Origin: Escallonia rubra
Taxonomy: Eukaryota > Streptophyta > Magnoliopsida > Escalloniales > Escalloniaceae
NCBI GenBank assembly: GCA_033065855.1
Contig: JAVXUO010002322.1
Span: forward strand, 384,501 to 448,500
Length of the DNA: 64,000 nucleotides
Reading direction: 5' to 3'
The stretch's first letter is position 1; every line of letters starts with the position of its first letter. The notes under the pieces are model-generated. The model did not search any database. It was given only the letters and a program-made list of their open reading frames with translations, and was not told the origin of the DNA. Position numbers and translations under genes: made by a program. Shown here piece by piece: positions 1 through 10,280 of the stretch.

Positions 1-1089
1 AAGACATAGGAAAGGAAAAGATACAAAAACAGCTTGCATGCATCAATCAACAGACCAAAAGTACGTCGTACTCCCACGATGATCCTAGTCATTAAACTCC
101 TGTCTTGCTTGCACTTTGTTGCTAGTGTCTTCTGGAACTGTCTTCACCATCTATCTATAAAGATTAATAATCCATGCTTCGACGAGTTTGATCAGCAAAG
201 GAAGACGAATCATTTGTCAAGAAGAAATGGTTTTTCCAAATAAAATTAAGATTCGCGGACCTACTGATACGAGTCAGGATTGCCTCACTTGACATAGTTT
301 ATACAGGGGGAGGACACTGATTGAAAGCGAGGCTTTGTTAACCCTTTAATTCATGTCAGTTCCTTGTCAGCATGCACTAAAGTTTAGCACTGAACAAGAG
401 CACGAAATGCAGAAAATGACATGATTAGGTAACCACTACTTTAAAAGGAGTTCATTTTCATGCAATCCAGCTAGTACGTTTTCAAGCTCTTGGCGTCTTT
501 TCCAGTTAAATAAGCCATTAAAATTTCATAAGTAGGTGCTTGAGGAAGGGCCTTTACCAGTACTGGTTATACATGACCTAGGATGGGGACAGAAGTTGTA
601 CATATGCATGGGTACAAAGTACCGCTCTGAAATTAGAGAACCAACTTGACTTGATAAATTCGTTCTATCAATGAGCTACCTTACTCTGTTTATAACCTTG
701 CAGAGGAAGCTTTGTGACAGAAAGGTTCCGTGGTTTGCTTTGGTGGTGGAGGGTGTTGCCGAGCCCGTGGTGGCTTTGTGTTGGGCTTTGGCTGGTAGGG
801 TTGTTCCGCGGATGTGTGGGTGGTATGGCATCGACAAATTGGGTGGTGGTGTAGTGGGACTACTTGTGGCGGTGGTGGCTTTGTTGGTTGTATTACTGGT
901 GGCTGTTAAGTCCGACAATGATCAATGGCGGGGTGGTGGAAAGTTTCGAATCAGTAACGGGTCGTGGTCACATGGCAACAACAGGGGCTTGTAGATCTAC
1001 TGTTGGTGGAGTTGTTCCGCGGGGTGGTATGTGTGGCGTGGTGGCGTGGGGACGCCTTGTGTTGTCTGGTGTTAGGCACATGTCCATGT
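1..1089. other. Intergenic, GT-rich simple sequence at 730-1080
   Basis: I see no gene here. From about 730 to 1080 the plus strand is strongly G and T rich, with repeated short blocks such as ttgttccgcg followed by tgtgggtggtatg. It yields Gly/Val/Trp-rich open frames in several registers, which looks like composition rather than coding. No splice-consistent exon or protein family is visible. Confidence 0.5.
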
Positions 1090-1097
1090 GCTGCCAG

Positions 1098-2443
1098 TAG
1101 GGCTGTAAATGAACTGAGTTGTTTATGAAATGCTCGTGGTTTGTTCCCCAAAAAACTTATTTATGTTCGTTTGTATAATATACGAATCGAACATGAACAA
1201 AATATTAGAGCTCGTTTATTAAATGAACTGAGCATGAACATTTTAAATTGTTCACGAATGTGTTCGTGAACAGCTCGTCTGAATAATAACTTAATTATAA
1301 TATGTTCAAAACCCAAAAGTCTTATAACTTAATTATCGTATAAATTAGTTTAAACTTAAAAGCCCTAAAATCACTTAGACAATTGGATCAAGTAAAGTAT
1401 AGTTCTGGTTTTGAGTATTTTTTTTTAACGAGAACACGAGTTTTCAAGTTCGAGTTCGGTTCATACAAATAAACGAACGAACTCGAGCCGAACATGAGTT
1501 TTGTTAGAAGAACCGCGAACGAGTTCAAACAAAATTTTGAAGATTATACAAACACGATCATGGCCTGAAACTAAACAAATGAGTTTAAACATACATCTGT
1601 TCAACTCGAACTTGGTTCGTATACAGCCCTATGTGCTGGCTATAAATTTCAACACCCTTATTCTCCCAAACCTTATCTTTGGCAGCCGCACCTCTGTTTT
1701 CATTCTTCTCACAGACTCACAATATCACCCAGCCGCACTCACTTTCTCATCCCCTCCCTCGTCTATCTCTCACACACACACACACATGCCTCATAGATCG
1801 CACATAACTTATCTTTCTCTTTCTTCACAGACGCACATCACAGCTACAACGATCATTCTCAGTTTGATCCATCCCGAGGAAGAAGACAATTGCCTGTGCA
1901 AGATCAGCAGAAGAGCTATACTCTAATCGAGCCGTTTTCTTATATGTGCAACCACCAGTGCCTTAAGATCCACGATTAGTGATGCAGCTTCGTCTGCCTA
2001 CGATGCCGTAATCGCCTATCTTCGACGCCGTCATCTCCCTGTCGCCAGTGCATGCATCATCCCGTTTCCTATTTCTTCGTCGCCAATCGATCAAGCTCTG
2101 TTTTTTATTCTGCATCTCTTCTTGTATCTTCTGTAATATTGTTTCTGATTCATTATAGCTTGATTAGATTGAAGGATTTGAAGATTTTTTTGCAAATTTT
2201 AGGGATTTGGTTGGAAGTTTAACATGTACACAAGCCGAGTTTCCGAACTCAAGTTCGGCTCGTATTGTTAAACGAGTCGAACAAGTCGAGCCCGAATTTT
2301 TTAGTCACGAACTCGAGCCGAGTTCGAACATCAATGTTTTGGTTCTTAACGAACTCGAGCCGAGCTCGAACATATCAAAATTTAAATGAACTGAGTTCGA
2401 ACATACCTATGTTCGAACATACCTATGTTCGTATACAGCCCTA
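1098..2443. mobile_element. hAT-like non-autonomous DNA transposon
   Basis: The ends are inverted: the left begins TAGGGCTGTAAATGAAC and the right, read in reverse complement, begins TAGGGCTGTATACGAAC. The flanks are gctgccag (1090-1097) and gctggcag (2444-2451), an 8-bp target duplication with one mismatch, as expected for hAT. Both subterminal regions carry many copies of gaactcgagccgag-type motifs, the usual transposase-binding clusters of this superfamily. An extra copy of the right terminus ends at 1631, so the element may be compound. The core (about 1632-2200) has no transposase frame but looks like a plant leader, with ctataaattt near 1640, a CA microsatellite near 1770 and CT-rich sequence. 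Superfamily is inferred from the ends and duplication only. Confidence 0.7.
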
Positions 2444-2451
2444 GCTGGCAG

Positions 2452-4095
2452 TGAGCATGTGTCAGTTGTTGCCTTGCCTATCTTCTCTAGGCGTGGCAGG
2501 TGTCAGACTTTCTTGTTTGTTTGTTCTTATATAATTTCCAAAAAAATAGAGAAAAAAAAATTGCTACTGCTTATTGTTTGTTCTTGTTGTCTTTTATCAG
2601 TATGTTGCTTACTTGTTGTTTGCTTTTTGTTAGCTAATTTTATATTGCGATGCTTACCAGATGGGTTATCATCTGTATATGTGTGTGTTGATTTCATTAC
2701 CTTTATGAGTATTGTGTAACTTGACTACTTTGCAATATCTCACAGATGTATATATTTTTTATTATTAAAAGAAAATTTGATAAAAAAAGGGGCACTTCTA
2801 TCCAACAAAAGTATCGTCACAAAACCATTTTAGTCGATATAATTGCTTTAGAGGAGGATATGACTTGTGAGATAAATTTATAAATTGATATTTGAGCTCC
2901 ATTTTTTTACCATTTGAGCTCTATTTCTGTGGCTAAACTCTAAGAAATGTCGTTATTTGGCAACTTTAGTGAAAATGAAGTAATTAAAGTGAAACTCAAA
3001 GATCAATTCTCTATATTTAGAGTATACGATGAAACTGAAAGAGTGGAATTCAAGTAGAGATGAAACTTACTATTCAAAAGTGCTACTTGGAAGGGTGATG
3101 AAACGCCATTTAAATATTCAGTAGCGAAACTATAATGTGAGGTAAAAGTAAAGCGCGCTTTTAGTTTCAGTAAAAAAAAAATGTAAAAAGTGCAAGATGT
3201 TTAGTGACAAAATTGTCTCTTAGAAACAAGGGCAAGGTATTAACACAGCTTCTTCCCCGGGCCTACCTATTTCTTCTTTTTCTCTGGGGCTGTTGTGAGC
3301 CCAAACCAAGTCTGCACGATCAAATTCTTGAGCCCAAATCCAAGTTTATGAGGTGCACAACGTGTAAGGTCCGCCCGGTCCATTCTAGGTCCAGCAAGAC
3401 TTTTCCTTCTTCTTTTGGTAAGCAAACATTTTATTGAAGTTTTGGGGATGCTCCAATTTGCACAGATAGCCCCCCATTGCCAGGAGCTTGAGGAATGTGA
3501 GGCCAACACCCTGCCTATCCATATTGTATCAAGAGCTCCATTTCTCTGATGACTTACATCAATGGTGCTTTCTAGTTCTTTGCAACATCTAGTGTTTCTT
3601 TCAATCTGGATTAGCCAGTGGAAGGCTGAGGCAAAGATTGGGCTCTAGATGTACTTAAGTGTGACAAAAGGGTATTTACCGTTCTCGAGTAGCCAACTCA
3701 AGCCATGTCCGTGTTGCGAAAAGTACACGTATGACCTGGTACGTACTTAGCAAAGCGATAGAAAGACCGTGTGAAAAAGGTAGAGATAACATTGTATGTA
3801 CCTGTTATTCTCGTTATAACTTATTTTGTTGTTACTATATGCACACGAGTACGATGCTTTGTAGATGAGTATTTTGGTAAGAATTGCACCCGCGTGCAAT
3901 GCACGGGCCAGAATCAGTCAAAAAATTAAGAAACAAGAGATGCATTGGGTACATCTACATTCTACAAAATATGCCCCTGTTAAACCTTGCTGGCCGGCAA
4001 TAAACAATTCCTTTTTTCTAGCTTCATAGCCAAGACATGTAAATAGGTAATGACAAAGCCAAAGGGCGACTCCTGTGTAAGTGTTTGACAGAGAG
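2452..4095. other. Intergenic and 5' flank of the F-box gene
   Basis: No gene is supported. The stretch has poly-A tracts near 2540, 2780 and 3170. A bulged inverted motif, cccgcgtgcaatgcacggg, lies near 3890. The last part is the upstream region of the F-box gene. A weak TATA-like taaatag lies near 4040. Confidence 0.4.
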
Positions 4096-5288
4096 ATGGA
4101 AAGAAAATGGGAAGAGCTAGGTGTGGACTGCTTGGCTAATGTGTTTGAAAAGCTTGAAATCCAAGATCTCACCTTGGGGATACCTTTTGTGTGCAAGAAC
4201 TGGTACAAGGCTTCTGCAGACCCTCATTGCTGGAAAATCCTTGACTTCTCCATACTAAATTTTAATCATCGAGGTCCTTTCGCGTCCGAATTCAATCATC
4301 AGTATCGCATGCAGAATTTTAGCGTCGCCGGTCTGATGAAATTTGCTCTCGATCGTGGGGGTGAACATGTTGTCAAGCTGCTGTTACCTAGTACTTGTGA
4401 ACTGGACTCCTTAGTTTATGCATCAAACAAGTAAGTTCATATCAAGGTGTTGCTAATTTAACATGAATCTTTAACTCCACTTTGTCGGATGATGTCATTA
4501 CAACATTATCAAACATCTGACGGTTCACATGAAATATGGAATGGTATTTAATGGAACTGCACCTAGATAAAAGTTTGTGTTACTATGCTAAATGTTCTGC
4601 ATTGTTACCTAAGTTTGTCTGCAATCTTATAACCTGGAGTGCTAAAGGGTCATCAATATTAGGAGCCCCTAAATTACATCCTAGTTTGTTTTGAGGAAGT
4701 GTACAAGGACTTTCTAGTGATAGATTTCCATGAAGCAGGTGTGCACGTTTGAAGATTCTTGTTCTTCCCTTCATGCTAGTAAAGAGCAACCGCGACATTA
4801 TCCCCACCTTCTTGAGCGATGAAGACAGGGAACAATTTTTCGGGTTAGTCCCCAAATGGAAGGAACTTGAACACGTTCATATTCGAGAATATCAATCTTA
4901 CACAAACAAGTTACTGTCCGAGATCAGTTGTCACTGCGAGAACTTTATTGGGTTAAAGAGAACAGGTTTAATCGAAGTCGATGAAGCATTGGCTATCGTT
5001 AATCATCTTCCGAAACTGAAGCACTTGACCTTAACTTCGGCTTCTCTTTCTAGAGAAAATTTTATGATGATTTTGGAGGGTTGCAAAGAGTTGGAGGAAC
5101 TGGTTGTGAAAGATTGTTGTGGATTTGAGGTTGATGAAGAGATCCTCAAGATGACTTCTCGCATTATGAACTTTAAGTGTGAAGACTTAAGGCTTGAGGA
5201 AGATGACCGTTTCTATTACCCAAGTGGTTACCTCTTTCCTGACACCTCAGATGATTCAGATGTGGAATTTTGGGAGTATACTGCTTAA
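4096..5288 (+). CDS. F-box/LRR-repeat protein (SKP1-cullin-F-box substrate receptor type)
   Basis: Two coding exons, 4096-4430 and 4739-5288, join in phase 2 (donor GTAAGT, acceptor GAAGCAG) to give 294 residues. The N-terminus (about residues 4-48: WEELGVDCLANVF, then VCKNWYKASADPHCWK) is an F-box, the part that binds SKP1 in SCF ubiquitin ligases. The rest is short leucine-rich repeats (LKILVLP, LPKLKHLTLTSASLS, GCKELEELVVKDC) that would choose the substrate. Length and layout match the small plant F-box/LRR family of Arabidopsis At3g48880 (recalled). I chose the ATG at 4096 because the F-box starts there and the frame further upstream opens only on GTG. The substrate is unknown. A second copy of exon 2 follows 300 bp downstream. 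Confidence 0.85.
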
Positions 5289-5586
5289 CCAACTATTTCA
5301 TGCATTGGGTCGCTCTGTTCTACTTTTCTCTATTCACCCGAGCATATAGTCGTAAAGACCTAGATAAGTACTCTTTCCCAAATGATTGTAAAAGTCTATA
5401 TGAGCCATTCCAAAGAAGGTGAATCAAACCAACTTGTAATTCCAGCTTAAATCTTTCCAGACCACATAAAACTGTATATGCTTAATTTATGCTTGATATT
5501 TTTGTGTTGATTAGAATGTAATGCAATGCATCTACTCTGCAACCCGCAAGGCTATCTGTAAGTGTGTGCTAAATTGCTTGAAGCAG

Positions 5587-6106
5587 GTGCCCAAAGTTGA
5601 AGATCCTTGGTCTTCCGTCCCTGCATCATCTTGTAAAGCGCCGCCGCCTTATCCCAATGTTGCGCAAGGATGACATGCAACAATTTTTCGGACTCTTCAC
5701 AAAATGGAAGGATCTTGAATATTTACACGTTCAATCATGCAAGCCTTACATGGGTAGAATCCTGCTTGAGTTAAGTTGCCATTGTAAAAACTTCATTGGG
5801 TTGGAAACAGTAGGTTACCTGATGGATGAAGAAGCTTTAGCCATTGTTAATCATCTTCCAGGACTCAAGCACTTGATCTTGAATTCCGTTTCCATGTCCA
5901 GAAAAAGCTTTAAGATGATTTTGGAGGGTTGCAAAGAGTTGGAGGAAGTGGTTATCATAGATTGGTCTGAATTTCAAAGTGATGAAGAGATATTACGGAT
6001 GACTTCCCACATTAAAAACTTCAAGTACGAAGCTCTAGGACTTGAACAAGATAAGCAAGGCGCTTGCTTAGAAAGTTCAGATTTTGATTTGTCCTACTTT
6101 TCTTAA
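5587..6106 (+). CDS. Duplicated terminal exon of the F-box/LRR gene (alternative last exon or partial gene copy)
   Basis: This frame matches exon 2 of the preceding gene over its whole length: CPKLKILGLP versus CARLKILVLP, EALAIVNHLP in both, MILEGCKELEE in both. It is preceded by the same acceptor context (GAAGCAG|GTG) and opens in the same phase, so exon 1 (4096-4430) could splice to either copy; exon 1 plus this exon gives 284 residues. No second F-box exon lies between 5289 and 5586. It may therefore be an alternative 3' exon or a promoterless partial duplicate. It ends at its own TAA (6104-6106). It carries no stop or frameshift, which suggests it is or recently was under selection. Confidence 0.7.
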
Positions 6107-6948
6107 GGGTGCTTAGCTCTGAGGAATGCAAAGACAAGATTCTGCCTGCTCAGTTTTATAACTCCGTATTGCAAAATGTGAACTTTTTTTTTTTTTAAGG
6201 GATTCAAAGAATTTCATTTCTTTTGTGGTGAAGAGCGAGAATTGTACAAAGCTATAAGACTTAAGGTCGCAATTTAAGGATAAGGGTATGAGATTCGGGA
6301 GCGTCGCAATTTAAGGATAAGGGTATGAGATTCGGGAGCGAAGTTCTGAGGTGGGAGCATGATCACAAGTGAAGAATCATGCACCTAAGCTTTTGACTAT
6401 TTTGATAACTTCATTAAGAAAAGGCCTAGTAGTGCTTAGGTGGAGACTCCCTACTATCGCATCAATGCCACTTTGGTGGTGGCTAGTAGGAACAACACGA
6501 CTGAACTTGAGCCCTGGACATAGCAAACCTAAGCGTAAACACGATCTGAATTATGTCCAATCAGCTATACTCTCTTTGTTTTTACTAAGGTGTTCTTAAC
6601 AGTAATCTGTAATTCTAACCGTTAAATCACACTGATGAGGTAGCATGGACTCTCCGCACAATGTATATCTCTCTCCGCGCAAAATTGGCATCACTGAATG
6701 CCAAGTTTCTAAAAAAAATGTCGCTGAAAGATGCCTGAGATTGTGGGTAAAGCCAATATTACGATTGAACCGGTTTATCCGGTCCAAAGTGGCCGGGTCG
6801 AATTCGTAAGAGAGGTTCGCCAGCAACTCTGACAGGATGTGGGGTGCCAATTGCGATCACCGACCTATCTCAAATCTACATCTATCTCCGTCCCTGTTCA
6901 TCTTTTCTCCTTTCATTCAGATCCCATCTCCATTACACACTTCAACAC
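6107..6948. other. Intergenic with a perfect 37-bp tandem duplication
   Basis: No gene is seen. A T-rich run near 6183 is followed by two identical, abutting 37-bp units at 6266-6302 and 6303-6339. From about 6850 the sequence becomes C/T rich, as in a plant 5' leader, leading to the start codon at 6949. Confidence 0.55.
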
Positions 6949-9900
6949 ATGTATGAGATGATTGCGCTAATTGTGAAGAAACCCTTGTGGAGTATATTGG
7001 TGGTCACGTTCTCCCTCCTCCTTGCCGTGATATGCTTGACCCCTTCTTCACCCTTCTCTCAATCCCCCGTCCCTTTCACTTCTCCATTGTATGTAAAATC
7101 TATTCGCTCATGTACCACCCTTTTTGTGTATGCAAAAATCCCAGTTGTAAGGAAGTGTAAGATTACTAATGGGTTCTGATTTCTCTTCGTAATTACTGCA
7201 CGCAGTGAAGAATCTGATATATGGAGTGTTGGGAGGATTGTGGATTGGCGACCTTGCAAATGGTGGCTTCAAGGACATTTAACTGGTATGTCGATTCTTG
7301 AATGTACTGCAATAACAATGTCTATTTTTTTCCTTTTGCGCAAATTACACTAGTTAAAACTAGTCACTACAACCTAAAGATGATACCCGAATGGGTGTCC
7401 CTGGAAAAGCACCCGATCGGATGGTCCTGGAAAATGGCCAACATGGCCTTACTGTAATTACATTGTCGTAAGCTTAGTATGCATACTCAGTACTCCCTCC
7501 ATTCAATCAGAGTTTCTCCATTTGATAGATTTAATACATGTAAATGTTGACTAAAAATGTTTGTTTCTGCTCTAGCTTGGCTTGTTAAAAGAATTAGTTG
7601 TTTAATCGATCGTTGCTATTTGAGTTCAATTGGATGTTCACATGGTACTTAATATATCCTAGAATTTGCAAAAAGTTAAAAAGAAGAAAGTTTAGTGCGA
7701 AGGAGGTAATACTCTGAAAAGAACAGGCCCGGTACACGAGGCTTTCGCTGGGTCAGAATATTTAATATTGACGTAACTGGAGCAATAGGGAAATTTAGGG
7801 GTACATAGTGGAAATTTAGAAATAACACTAGCGGACAGAAAAAAGCTTTGGGTTTCAATTTGTTTGCTGTAGTGTTGAGGATGGTAGGTATATGGGTAAC
7901 TTGTTTCGGTAGATGGGGAGAAGAGAACTAAAGTTGGTTCTAGGGTATGAAATTGTTAAGTTTATATTTCTGAGTCCCCTTTTGACTGGCTTCCAGTGCA
8001 GACAATTGCATTTTTTTGTGTTGAAATGCTGCAGCTCTGCCAGCAGAGAGCAATGGTTATATACGAGTGGATTGTTATGGTGGGCTTAATCAAATGAGGA
8101 GGGATGTGAGTATTTAGACCACTGCTTTCATCTTTCCCTTTGGTGGTTTGTGTCTATTAATACTACTGATAGATGTTTTTTCTTTTGCTTTGTTTGTGGT
8201 TTTAGTTGTGTGATGGTGTTGGCATTGCCCGTTTGCTTAATGCAACTCTTGTCTTGCCAAAGTTTGAAGTGGCTGCATACTGGAATGAATCAAGGTATAT
8301 GTTGGTTTAGGGCGTATGACCACCTTGTATACGATTATTGTTTGTAAATGTAACTTTTATTTTGCCAAAGTTCGAAGTTTGTCTCTCATATTTGATTTAA
8401 GTTGGATAATTCATTGTTATTGATGGTTATGAGTAGGAGCGTTAATCTTTTACAATCCAAGCTGTGGTTAATTATCTGCTTTTACATCAGTGGTTTTGCA
8501 GATGTTTTTGATGTGGACTACTTCATCCAACGAATGAACCGTTTTGTTAAAGTTGCGAAAGAATTGCCGGCAGAGATTGCATCAAAGGAACCTTTTCGAG
8601 TGGATTGCAGCAAACGCAAAGGCCAATTTGATTACATTGAGAGTGTCCTCCCTTCTTTACTGGAGCATCGCTATATATCAATGACACCCGCAATGAGCCA
8701 GAGGAGGGATAGGTACTCTATTGCTCTTGCTTCCTTATGCTTTTTGGTCATGCAAAAAGCTTTCCAGCTTAATTGAAAATCCTTGTAGAAAAAATACTTT
8801 GGTCTAGATTCAGCTTCTTAAATGCTATATCTAGATAGTAAGTGTGTACTTAGAACTACAACCACAAACTTAAGTGCTCAGTCATATAGTCTTGACACAA
8901 GAAACTAACCCAAAATGATACTGATGGCTCAGTACTGTAATACAATAATGCAAGCAGAAATATAACCGGTATGTAAATCTCGACAAGGTGTAATATACTT
9001 AACAAACCTTGAGAAAACTTCGAAGCATCCTTGCCGCTCCTTTTGTGAACTTTGAAGGAAGTAATTCCATCACTTGCGCATGCAAGTGGCTTTTGTAGAC
9101 AAAAAACCTTAAAAGTTAGTTCCACGCACCCCCCCCCCACACACACACACCCCACCACCACCCCATCACACAACACACGCTGCCACAAACTCTAGTGGCA
9201 TTAATTCGTTAGGAGGTTATAGGTTTGAATTTCTGCTGCTTTTCTCCATTGCCACAAACTCTAGTGGCATAAATTGGTTATATACCGTAAGCAGGGAGAA
9301 ACAGTTTACTTTTTTCGCAGCTTTAACTTCTTAATTCTCCTTGTTCTACCCATTGTTGTCAAGGCAGGCGCCTGGGGAGGGGGCCAAATGCCTAGGTGTG
9401 CATTGCATGGCCGAGAAATTACCATATAACGCATTATACTTTTGAGTAAATCGAATAACTCCAAAGTATAATTCAAATTCACTTTTACGCCTAGATTTTT
9501 GTCACTTACCCTCTGACATAAGCATCCGTCTGTTCTTAATCTTGTAGATATCCTTTATATGCAAAGGCTGCGTTTTGTCAAGCATGTTATAGTGCGTTGC
9601 GCCTTACCAGAGCCTTGGAGAGGAAAAGCTCCGAGCTTTTGCTTGCCATACCTAAGCCCTTTCTCTCACTTCACCTTCGTTTTGAACCTGACATGGTAGC
9701 TTATAGTCAGTGCGAGTATGATGGCCTTTCTCACGTTTCCATGGAAGCTATAGAGGCGGCACGGGGCGATCGGAAACCCTGGACTGGAGAAGTAGCCCGT
9801 GTTTGGAGAAACAGGGGGAAATGCCCCCTCACTCCCAAGGAGACTGCCTTCATCCTTCAAGCTCTTTCCATACCAACAAACACAAATATCTATCTGGCAG

Positions 9901-10280
9901 CTGGGGATGGTTTGATGGAACTTGAAGGATTAACCTCTGTTTACACCAATGTCGTTACTAAATCTACCCTTCTCAGTGGTGAAGATTTCACAAGCATGCA
10001 TGGGAACACAAAAGCTGCACTGGATTATTATGTATCTATCAACAGTGATTCGTATGTAGCTACGTATTTTGGGAACATGGACAAGATGGTAGCCGCAATG
10101 CGGGCTGTGAAGGGCTTTTTTAAAACTCTTCTTCTGAATAGAAAGGCTTTTGCAGAGTTTACTTCTCAGGGCTTGAAAGGAAAAGAGTTAATGGATGCAC
10201 TATGGAAGGCTCATAGAGATGATTTTGTAATGGGAAGAGGGTCTGCCTTACCCGACTGCTTTTGCGAATTTAGATTATGA
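6949..10280 (+). CDS. GT106 / O-fucosyltransferase-like Golgi glycosyltransferase
   Basis: Six coding exons (6949-7088, 7206-7285, 8035-8105, 8206-8294, 8491-8712, 9548-10280) join in frame to 444 residues. A short cytosolic N-terminus and one hydrophobic segment (about residues 12-30, ending LLLAVICL) predict a type II Golgi membrane protein. The family signature is complete: RPCKWW, GYIRVDCYGGLNQMRRD, LCDGVGIARLLNATLVLP, the nucleotide-sugar motif HLRFE (about 243-247), TNIYLAAGDG and the terminal ALPDCFCEF. The family includes the rhamnogalacturonan I rhamnosyltransferases (RRT) of pectin synthesis, so a wall-polymer role is plausible, but donor and acceptor cannot be read from sequence. 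It resembles Arabidopsis At1g52630 as I recall it. Introns 2 (749 bp) and 5 (835 bp) are the longest. The start is the first ATG that keeps the membrane segment. Confidence 0.9.
8713..9547 (+). other. Intron 5 of the GT106 gene with simple and duplicated sequence
   Basis: It is bounded by GTACTC and a TTGTAG acceptor. It contains a C run followed by a CA microsatellite near 9128-9180 and two nearby copies of gccacaaactctagtggcat (about 9180-9200 and 9250-9270). The open frames on the opposite strand have no protein character. Confidence 0.6.

Noticed and set aside
671-994. 107-residue open frame rich in Gly, Val and Trp
   Set aside because: Frames on both strands stay open only because the DNA is G/T-rich simple sequence. 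There is no domain, splice context or codon pattern of a gene.
3885-3910. Palindromic cccgcgtgcaatgcacggg as a regulatory site or transposon end
   Set aside because: It is a bulged inverted motif common in plant repeats. No partner end or target duplication could be found.
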